21,806 nucleotides of DNA from Anaeromyces robustus (Eukaryota > Neocallimastigomycota > Neocallimastigomycetes > Neocallimastigales > Neocallimastigaceae). A model generated the notes under the pieces. That model did no database searches, had not been told where the DNA came from, and was given only the letters and a program-made list of their open reading frames with translations. The stretch covers positions 90,001 to 111,806 of the forward strand of contig MCFG01000226.1 in the NCBI GenBank assembly GCA_002104895.1. Reading direction: 5' to 3'. Shown here piece by piece: positions 11,184-20,447 of this stretch (positions are counted from its first letter, which is position 1; every line of letters begins with the position of its first letter). The translations under genes were made by a program, and so were the position numbers.

Positions 11184-13432
11184 TGACTTCTTATATTATC
11201 TACTTTTACAATTTAAATTTGAAATGTCATAAACAAATTTAAAGGTAAATTTAAAAAAAGGTGTATTATTAAACGAAATTAGTAATTGTTCAGCGGGTGT
11301 TGGTACATTACTTTTAGAATTTGGAACATTAAGTCGTTTAACAGGAGATATGAGATTTGAAGTATTAATATGTTATAAATAATAAATATAAATATAATCA
11401 ATTATTATTTTTTCTAATTTATTTTAATTTACATATTTATATACAACTAACAGAACTATGCAAGAAAAGTAATTATTTTATATAAATTTCAAATAATATA
11501 TGATAAAAAAAAATTAATTATAAAATAACATTTAATAAATAATGAATTTAATAATATAATAGGCATTATTTAAATTATGGGACAATCGTTCATCAATAAA
11601 TTTAGTTGGTTATAATATTAATTCATCTAATGTCAATGTAATATAAATATAGATAGAAAATATTATATCTAATTATATAAATTATTTTAAATATATAGAT
11701 ATATTATATAATAATAATAAAGCAATAATTTTTTATATATTTAACAGTGGGATTATGCTATTTCAGGAATTGGTGCAGGCATTGATTCTATATTGTAAAT
11801 TAATTAAAGATATATAATTTTAATAATAATAATAAATAATAAAAAATTAATTAATACTTGAAAACCCTTATATGATATCATAATTATTCAAACAAATATG
11901 TAATATATTTTTTATTAGTGAATACATGCTAAAAGCTTATATTTTATTTGGTGATCCCGATTATTTAAAAATGTTTAATGATTCATATGAAGCAATACTA
12001 AAATATGTAAAAACTCATGATGGTATATATGCAAGTGTAAATATGAATACTGGAGTAACATTATCATCTAATATGGATGGGTATGAATTAACAAATAAGT
12101 TTTCTTCATTATATAAATAATTTTAAATAATCTTAAATAAATATAATTAAAAAAAAATAATAATAATAATAATAAAATTATATTAAAAAATAATTATAGA
12201 TTATCAGCATTCTTTCCTGGTTTACTAGTATGAATTATATAAATATTAAATATTTTTTATTATTATAATGTATAAATAAATCATTTTATTAAATAAATAA
12301 ATAATTAATTAATTAATTGATTTTATTAAAATAAAGGTTTTAATGGGAGATCTTCCTAATGCTATTCATCTTCATCATATATTTACTGAATTATGGAAAA
12401 AATATCATGCAATTCCTGAAGTATTTAATTTTAAAAAAAAAAGAATCGAGAAAGACTATTATTCATTGAGACCGTATGTATTTATTTTTATTAGTTTTAT
12501 ATTCGATTATATATACTTATTTATATATATTCTGATAAAATAATATGATATATAATATATTTAGTGAATTTATTGAATCAAACTATATGCTTTATTTGGT
12601 ATGTATTTGATAAGAATAAAGATATAATAAAATATATAATTAAATACTATTATTAACAATAATATAAAAATTTTTTTTTTCTATTTACTTATTTATTTAT
12701 ATATTTATTTTAACTTAATTTGTTTTATAAATATTTAAAGGCAACAAAAGATCCTTATTATTTAGAAATAGGGGAAATGGTACTAAATGATATTGAAACA
12801 TATTGTAAAACAGAATGTGGATATGCCCAATTAAATCCTTTAACTCATTTTAAAAAGGAAAATAGAATGGAAAGTTTCTTTATTAGTGAGACATTAAAAT
12901 ATTTATATTTACTATTCGATGAAGGTAATATTCTGATAATCTTTATAAATTAAAAATTTATGAAAAAAAAAAAAAAAAAACAATAATATCAAATAACTAA
13001 CAAAATATTAATATAAATTATATTATTTAGATAATAAAATTAATAATGAATTTACTAATTCCCTTTTCACAACTGGTAATATTTTTATTTAATTAATTTT
13101 TCTTTATCATTATTATATTAAAAATAATAATTAATTTATTTTACATACTTATTTATTTATAAAATTATTTTACTTAAACAGAAGGACATTTCCTTATTCT
13201 TCCTCATTCAGTATATCATAATAAGGACTATGATAATTCATCTTATTTATTTACTAAACCAAACTTTAATTTCAAATGTCCAAATATGGTTTTTAATCTT
13301 GGAAATCCATTACTATCTAAACGACAAAAGACAATGATATATGGATTAGTGAATAAACTATCACCATTAGAAGAACTTATATTAGATAATGAAATAAAAT
13401 GTCCAAGTAATGTAACGAAAGAATCTATTTGA
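10495..13432 (+). CDS. EDEM-like GH47 protein, copy A, truncated after the catalytic domain (549 aa)
   Basis: ER quality-control mannosidase-like protein. The EDEM/Mnl1 family trims alpha-1,2-mannose from N-glycans of misfolded proteins so that ERAD lectins can take them. Exons: 10495-11049, 11245-11361, 11454-11468, 11563-11637, 11748-11794, 11919-12080, 12200-12227, 12337-12473, 12565-12598, 12741-12924, 13031-13075, 13182-13432; all introns are GT-AG. A signal peptide (residues 1 to ~22) is followed by GH47 to ~residue 475. The acidic sites are present: E127 in FEVNIR, D267 in GAGIDS, E380 in LRPE, and the Ca-binding Thr in FTTEGH. A TGA at 13430 ends the protein shortly after GH47; copy B has one T fewer there and reads on into a PA domain. 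Compared with B and C, copy A changes the conserved GNTI to GYNI in exon 4. It may be a secreted GH47-only enzyme or an early pseudogene; splicing is inferred by hand. Confidence 0.85.
11123..11182. repeat. (TAA)n microsatellite in intron 1 of copy A
   Basis: About 60 bases of pure TAA repeat. The matching intron of copy B has only a few interrupted units near 15960-15980, so the array expanded, or contracted, after the duplication. Confidence 0.9.
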
Positions 13433-13849
13433 GCTGAATGTAAAGTCTTCATAAAATATTATAAATATTAGTTTATATATATATATATATATTAAAAACA
13501 TGATATATTTCACAAATTAAACCCAATCTAAAATTAATACTTAATGAACTTTTTTTAATAAATAAATATGTATTGTAAGCATCAATGCTTTTATAATAAT
13601 TATAAAAATTTCGATAAGAAATTTGTAAAAAAAAAAAATATTTAAAGAAAATAATGTACTTATTAAAAATTAAATATAAATAAAAAATATATTATACTGA
13701 ATATAACCTTATAGAAAAAAAAATATATAATAAAAATTTTTATAATTACTTACAATATAAGAAAAAAATTTCAGCGTTATATAATAAAATTTTAATTATA
13801 ATTAATAAATAATATTTATAAGTAAATATAGAATAAGTAAATAAAGGTG
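13433..13849. other. Non-coding stretch after truncated copy A
   Basis: About 420 bases of A+T-rich DNA with TA repeats and A runs, and no reading frame of coding character. It has no match in copy B, where the reading frame continues directly. It therefore marks where unit A diverges from unit B, by insertion or replacement. A poly(A) signal for copy A is probably here, but AATAAA-like strings are too common to choose one. Confidence 0.55.
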
Positions 13850-14190
13850 AAGCATTAGATAAAAATTCCATGAATTATATGAAATTTCTTCTAGAGTTTT
13901 TAATATTTTTATGAATCCTGAATGAGAAGTTCAAGATCGTTCTGCTAATGTTAACACTTATGATGGTCTTCGTGATTTAATTAATATCAAAAGATGAAAG
14001 TAAATCTATTGATTTATGTTATAATGAAATAAAACAGGAATTTTTTTTGTACCAAATGATTCAGCTATCACTATGATGAATTTCTTTTTATATAATACCG
14101 AAAATAGTGACTTCGATGGAATTGGTATTAATGAAAAATATAAATTTAAATATCCATCATATAAAATGATTAAAAAGAAAAAATATTAAA
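13850..14190 (+). pseudogene. Decayed coding fragment between copies A and B
   Basis: The base composition rises to coding level and the sense strand shows peptide-like stretches in shifting frames: EVQDRSANVNTYDGLRDLIN near 13930-13990, KDESKSIDLCYNEIK near 13990-14035, then GIFFVPNDSAITMMNFFLYN onward from about 14037. The last reads openly to KFKYPSYKMIKKK and a stop near 14186. An in-frame TGA after NPE and at least one frame change break it. The last ~50 bases match the exon-12 part of copy B that encodes [13 protein letters not shown], so the fragment is tied to the linker between GH47 and PA of some EDEM-like gene. The rest matches nothing in B and I do not recognise it. Confidence 0.6.
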
Positions 14191-14819
14191 AAAAAAAGTG
14201 TACAATAGTTTTTTCTTTCTTTTTTTTTTTCAGTATTTATATTATTATTAATGTTTTTATATTTATATTTATATTTTAATATTTAAAAAAGGTAATAAAA
14301 AAAAATTTTTAAAAATATAATCAATAATAAATTCAATTTGAAAAATAATACATTTTATTTTAAAATTTAATGTTATAATAAATTATGAATTTGTGCAACA
14401 TTATAATTAAGTTTCAAAGTTTTAATTTATAATAATAAAATTATTAAAAGCTATTGATATGTATTTATTATTCTAAAAAAACTTAATGACTATTCCGTTT
14501 ATATTATAAATCTTATTAATTTAAAATTATTATAAAATACTATTATTATTTAATACTTTTTATAATTATAAAAATTATTAATTTTTATAATTATATAAAA
14601 TTTTTCATATTGCTTTTTAAAATATATAATAAATTATAAATTTTTTTTAAATTATTTTTAGTAATTATTCCAAATTAATTTAATAAATTAATTTATGTAT
14701 AACTTTTATACATAATTTATTATATTTGTAACAATAATAAAAAATAAAGAAATAACAACCATTTATACAATTTTTTTTTTTTAAAAAAACTGGTATTAAC
14801 TTATTATATATATCCATAG

Positions 14820-15228
14820 AAATTAAAAAGAAAAAAAAAAAAAAACTTTTTTATTTGTTTCTATATAAATATATATATATAAAAGAAATTGTTTAACAAT
14901 GCATTCATTTAATTTATTTCAATAAATATTATCTTTCAATTTCATATTATAATCTGTAAAAAATAAATTGAAAGTAATTATTTTTTTTTTAATAATATAA
15001 TAAATGCATATATATTAATAGTTTTAGTTCTATTATTTATGTCTAATAAAAATAAAAAATCAAAATATACAATAAAATAAAATAAAATAATATATATATA
15101 TATAAATTAAAATTAATAAAAAAAAAGGGAAAAAATAAAGAAAGAATAAAAATATAAATAAAAAAATAAAAAAATAAAAAAAAAAGTTAGAGAAGGAAAT
15201 TATTTTCAAAAAAATAATAAAATTCAAA
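14820..15228 (+). promoter_or_regulatory. Putative promoter and 5' leader of EDEM copy B
   Basis: Counterpart of 10140-10494. Common blocks include TTTGTTTCTATATAAATATA, CAATGCAT, TTCAATAAATATT and ATATATTAATAGTTT. The last ~45 bases before the ATG are identical to copy A. Copy B carries an extra A/G-rich stretch at about 15120-15185 (AAATAAAAAAATAAAA-like units) just before the shared leader. The elements themselves cannot be assigned from sequence alone. Confidence 0.45.
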
Positions 15229-16485
15229 ATGACAAAAATTGTAGATTTTTTAAAATTTTTATTAATATTAATATTTATCAATGTTCATTCCTATGGAATG
15301 ACTATAAAACATAAAAATGAATTAAAAGAAAAAACAAAAGAAATGATATATCATGCTTTCAATGGATATATGAAATATGGATTTCCCGAAGATGAATTAT
15401 ATCCTATAACATGTAAAGGCAGAACTAGAGATTATTTAAATGCAGACAATTATGGTATCAATGATGTGTTAGGAAATTACACTTTAACACTCATTGATTC
15501 TTTGGATACTTTAGCTGTTATTGGTGATAAGAAAGCTTTCGGTGATGCAGTTAATAATGTTATAAAAACAGTAAATTTTGATATTGATGGTAAAGTTCAA
15601 ATATTCGAAGTAAATATTAGAATTTTAGGTGGTCTTTTATCAGCACATTTATTTGCAATAAATGATGATTATGGTGTAAAATTAGATAATTATAATAATG
15701 AATTATTAGATTTAGCCTATGACTTGGGAAAAAGATTATTGCCAGCATTTATTAATTCAAAAACTGGCATTCCTTTAGCAAGAGTAAAAATCTCATATAT
15801 TAAAATATAATATAAACATAATCTAATCATAATATATAAACATTTTATTTTAAATATATAATCTATATATAATCAATAAAATATTATTTTATATTTAAAT
15901 ATATAAATAAACAAAAATATTTAATAAATGGAATATTATAATAAATATTATAAATTGTTAATAAGAATAATAATGATAATAACTTACTTCTTATATTATT
16001 TACTTTTTCAATATAAATTCGAAATGTCATACAAATTTAAAGGTAAATTTAAAAAAAGGTGCTTTATTAAACGAAACTAGTAATTGTTCAGCAGGTGTTG
16101 GTACATTACTTTTAGAATTTGGAACATTAAGTCGTTTAACAGGAGATATGAGATTTGAAGTATTAATATGTTATAAATAATATACATAAAAATTATAATC
16201 AATTATTATTCTTTCTAATTTATTTTAATTTACTTGTTTTATATACAACTACCAGAACTATGCAAGAAAAGTAATTATTTTATATAAATTTCAAATAATA
16301 TAAGATAAAGAAAAAAATAATTAATTATAAAGTCACACTTAATAAATAATGAATTTAATAATAGGCATTATTTAAATTATGGGACAATCGTTCATCAATA
16401 AATTTAGTTGGTAATACTATTAATTCATCTAACGCTAAGGTAATATACAGTGTCTATTTATATGAATTATTGAAAATTTATATAA

Positions 16486-16557
<72 letters not shown>

Positions 16558-18644
16558 TAATTTAATGCATCTTTAACAGTGGGATTATGCTATTTCAGGA
16601 ATTGGTGCAGGCATTGATTCTATATTGTAAATTAATTAAAGATATATAATTTTAATAATAATAATAAATAATAAAAAATTAATTAATACTTGAAAACCCT
16701 TATATGATATCATAATTATTCAAACAAATATGTAATATATTTTTTATTAGTGAATACATGCTAAAAGCTTATATTTTATTTGGTGATCCCGATTATTTAA
16801 AAATGTTTAATGATTCATATGAAGCAATACTAAAATATGTAAAAACTCATGATGGTATATATGCAAGTGTAAATATGAATACTGGAGTAACATTATCATC
16901 TAATATGGATGGGTATGAATTAACAAATAAGTTTTCTTCATTATATAAATAATTTTAAATAATCTTAAATAAATATAATTAAAAAAAAATAATAATAATA
17001 ATAATAAAATTATATTAAAAAATAATTATAGATTATCAGCATTCTTTCCTGGTTTACTAGTATGAATTATATAAATATTAAATATCTTTTTTTATTATTA
17101 TAATGAATAAATAAATCATTTTATTAAATAAATAAATAATTAATTAATTAATTTTATTAAAATAAAGGTTTTAATGGGAGATCTTCCTAATGCTATTCAT
17201 CTTCATCATATATTTACTGAATTATGGAAAAAATATCATGCAATTCCTGAAGTATTTAACTTTAGCAAAAAGGAAATCGAGAGTGATTATTATTTATTGA
17301 GACCGTATGTATTTATTTTTATTAGTTTTATATTCGATTATATATACTTATTTATATATATTCTGATAAAATAATATGATATATAATATATTTAGTGAAT
17401 TTATTGAATCAAACTATATGCTTTATTTGGTATGTATTTGATAAAAATAAAGATATAATAAAATATATAATTAAATACTATTATTAACAATAATATAAAA
17501 AAATTTTTTTTCTATTTACTTATTTATTTATATATTTATTTTAACTTAATTTGTTTTATAAATATTTAAAGGCAACAAAAGATCCTTATTATTTAGAAAT
17601 AGGGGAAATGGTACTAAATGATATTGAAACATATTGTAAAACAGAATGTGGATATGCCCAATTAAATCCTTTAACTCGTCTTAAAAAAGAAAATAGAATG
17701 GAAAGTTTCTTTATTAGTGAGACATTAAAATATTTATATTTACTATTCGATGAAGGTAATATTCTGATAATCTTTATAAATTAAAAATTTATGAAAAAAA
17801 AAAAAAAAACAATAATATCAAATAACTAACAAAATATTAATATAAATTATATTATTTAGATAATAAAATTAATAATGAATTTACTAATTCCCTTTTCACA
17901 ACTGGTAATATTTTTATTTAATTAATTTTTCTTTATCATTATTATATTAAAAATAATAATTAATTTATTTTATATACTTATTTATTTATAAAATTATTTT
18001 ACTTAAACAGAAGGACATTTCCTTATTCTTCCTCATTCAGTATATCATAATAAGGACTATGATAATTCATCTTATTTATTTAATAAGCCAAATTTTAATT
18101 TCCAATGTCCAAATATAGTTTTTAATCTTGGAAATCCATTACTATCTAAACGACAAAAGATAATGATATATGGATTAGTAAATAAATTATCACCATTAGA
18201 AGAACTTATATTAGATAATGAAACAGAATGTCCAATTAATATAAAAAAGGAATCTGTTGACCTGAATGTGAAATCAGATAATGAAAATGATAAATTTAAC
18301 TATCCACCATATGAAATGATTGAAAAGAAAGATTATTATCTTATAAATACCCTTTATAATGTTGATATCGAAATTACAAGATATGGTACAACTCAATTAA
18401 TAACAAAAATAAATAACAAAAGAATTAATTTAAATAAAAATATTTATGTTATATCAGAAGGAATAGAATTTTTATTAGTTCCTGATGCATTTCAAGATAA
18501 CCTGTAAGTAAATATAATATAATTCAATATAATTCAATATAATATTGAATAAAATAAATAATATAATTATTTTTAAAGATACTAAACATTAATTAATTAA
18601 TTAAAATGCTTTTAAATTATTATTTTAAATTTATTTGTTTCTAT

Positions 18645-18699
<55 letters not shown>

Positions 18700-18700
18700 C

Positions 18701-18755
<55 letters not shown>

Positions 18756-19617
18756 CTTATTTACTTATTTATTATAATTATTTTATTTTATTTATATATA
18801 TTTTTAATAAATATATAGTAAAGTATATAACATAAAATTTGGGAATAATACTATAAATGGATCAAAATCTTCATATGGTCCACATTTACGTAGCGATCAA
18901 ACTTGGGATGTAAATATCTTACCCTTATTTAAAAATACTAATTTTGTATCACCTGAGCTTTCAGAAGGATGTAGTGAATATTCAAATAATTTAAAAAATA
19001 TTGTTAAAGGAAAATTTGTTTTAGTAAATCGTGGAGGTTGTTTCTTTAGTGAAAAGACTTTAAATGCAATGAAAGCTGGTGCTGTGGGAATTGTTGTAGC
19101 AAGTACAAATAATCAAATCTTTAGTATGTCACCTTATAAAAGTACAAAGTCAGAAAATGATCAACTCAATTATATAACTAATAAATATAGAGAATTAAAA
19201 ACTGAAGCAATTAATATTATCAATAATAACATACCGTTTGAAAAAAGACAAGAAGAAGAAGAAGATTATACTATTCCATCTATTATGATTTCTAAAAAAG
19301 ATAGTGAACTAATTATAAATTCATACCTAGATCCTTTATCAAATTATCCTAAAAAAGAATTTAAAAAGAATTTATTAAAACTATACAGTACTCTCCCGAC
19401 AGTGAGTATTAATCTTTCTTGGAATTTAATGGGATATAAACTTCAAGAATTAGCACGAATTAAACCAGTAGATCTTCAATATGATGGAAGAATAATAAGT
19501 AATTTAAGTATTTTAAAAACCAGAAAAAAAAAATGTATAGATAAAAACATATTATCAACTAATAATGACGATCCACATACCACAAAACCGAACAATATTT
19601 CTGAAAAAGAAGTATAA
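15229..19617 (+). CDS. EDEM3/Mnl1-like GH47 protein with PA domain, copy B, complete (896 aa)
   Basis: Full-length ER degradation-enhancing alpha-mannosidase-like protein, expected to act in the ER lumen on misfolded N-glycoproteins. Exons: 15229-15783, 16043-16159, 16256-16270, 16365-16439, 16580-16626, 16751-16912, 17032-17059, 17168-17304, 17396-17429, 17572-17755, 17860-17904, 18011-18503, 18819-19617. The junctions keep frame throughout. Residues 1 to ~22 are a signal peptide. GH47 spans about 30-475 with E127 (FEVNIR), D267 (GAGIDS), E380 (LRPE) and FTTEGH at 464-469. [33 protein letters not shown] and [11 protein letters not shown] are EDEM-type signatures. A PA domain lies at about 640-790 ([11 protein letters not shown], then [14 protein letters not shown]). 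The tail is Lys/Asn-rich and ends SEKEV, with no KDEL/HDEL-type signal. Length is close to human EDEM3. This is the reference copy of the cluster; mRNA is not available to confirm the splice sites. Confidence 0.92.
16492..16556. repeat. (AAT)n microsatellite in intron 4 of copy B
   Basis: About 65 bases of pure AAT repeat inside the intron between the ALFKLW exon and the WDYAISG exon. The same intron in copy A has only about four units, so this array is specific to copy B. Confidence 0.9.
18642..18773. repeat. (TTTA)n array inside intron 12 of copy B
   Basis: About 130 bases of TTTA units with a few C substitutions fill the middle of the 315-base intron (18504-18818) that separates the GH47 linker exon from the PA-domain exon. 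Both strands read as low-complexity open frames that are not genes. The flanking donor GTAAGT and acceptor ATATATAG remain intact. Confidence 0.92.
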
Positions 19618-19732
19618 TAATAATAATAAATATCATTGATTGTGTTTAAATAATACATAAAATAACAATAAAATATATTTAATGTAAAATTAAAAGAAAT
19701 AAAAATAAAAAATAATATAATAAAAAATTATG

Positions 19733-19776
<44 letters not shown>
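19733..19776. repeat. Homopolymer of 44 A
   Basis: An uninterrupted run of 44 adenines about 115 bases after the stop codon of copy B. The gene has introns, so this is not the tail of a retrocopy of it. The true length is uncertain because such runs are error-prone in sequencing. Confidence 0.9.
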
Positions 19777-19777
<1 letters not shown>

Positions 19778-19907
19778 GAAAAAATTTTTAGATAATAAAT
19801 GAAAACAAAACACATATAATATTTAAATAATTAAAATATTTACAAGCAATCAAATTAATAAAATAAAATAAAATAAAATGTCTCATTTTTAACATTATAA
19901 AATTTTT

Positions 19908-19919
19908 TTATTTATTTTT

Positions 19920-20010
<91 letters not shown>

Positions 20011-20012
20011 TA
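19908..20012. repeat. (TTTA)n array downstream of copy B
   Basis: About 100 bases of TTTA repeat, the third such array in the window, and again oriented TTTA on the plus strand. Confidence 0.9.
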
Positions 20013-20076
20013 TTTAATTATATGGATGATTCATACGTTGTAAAAATTAATATTAATTTACATAATGTTAATCTTA

Positions 20077-20149
20077 ATAAATTACATTATATTCATCTGA
20101 AATAAGCCTTATAGTTTTTTATAAATTATATGGATATAATGTAATTTAT
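20077..20149. repeat. 20-base inverted repeat with 33-base loop
   Basis: The left arm 20077-20096 (ATAAATTACATTATATTCAT) pairs with the right arm 20130-20149 at 19 of 20 positions, the exception being a T-G pair. The loop of 33 bases contains the relatively G+C-rich AAGCCTT. It lies about 260-300 bases ahead of copy C. It could be a hairpin, a remnant of a small inverted-repeat element, or chance in A+T-rich DNA. Confidence 0.65.
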
Positions 20150-20447
20150 AATAAACTTTATTTAATTTATTAAAATTAACATATATTAAAATTTTAAAAA
20201 GTTTCAATGTAACTTTATATAGCTAAATAAAAATTATTAAATTTAATTTTTTTTTAAACATTTTGATATTCTTCTTCTTGGTACTTTTTATTTATTATTA
20301 TTCAAACTGTTAAATTATTGAATTAACAAAAAAAATTAATTTAAAAAAAAAATCAATAATGATAATAATTTTAAAACACAAAAATTAAAAATTTAATTAA
20401 ATATTCTATGCTTTTTAATATTAATAATTGTTATTTGTACATATGGA

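Larger units (their letters stand above)
19618..20407. other. Intergenic region between copies B and C
   Basis: About 790 bases holding the 3' flank of copy B and the 5' flank of copy C. It contains a 44-base poly-A run, a TTTA array and a 20-base inverted repeat, listed separately. No gene is seen. It shows no obvious similarity to the conserved upstream block shared by copies A and B, so copy C has its own promoter region. Confidence 0.7.

Noticed and set aside
11926-12953. Short plus-strand open frames in copy A (from 11926, 12343, 12720) as separate small genes
   Set aside because: They are exons 6, 8 and 10 of one spliced EDEM gene read on into their introns. The conserved GH47 order and matching splice phases join them.
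13243-13452. Minus-strand 69-residue open frame
   Set aside because: Antisense to exon 12 of EDEM copy A, which is supported by homology to copy B and by GH47 motifs.
15060-15281. Minus-strand hydrophobic open frame (73 residues)
   Set aside because: It arises from A-rich promoter DNA of copy B read backwards and overlaps the start of the real gene.
18606-18835. Two overlapping open frames of YLFI-type repeats
   Set aside because: They lie within intron 12 of copy B and are products of the TTTA array.
19476-19658. Minus-strand 60-residue open frame
   Set aside because: Antisense to the end of the PA-domain exon of copy B.
19733-19776. Poly-A run taken as the scar of a retroposed gene copy
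   Set aside because: All nearby EDEM copies keep their introns, no target-site duplication is visible, and long A runs are common in this DNA.
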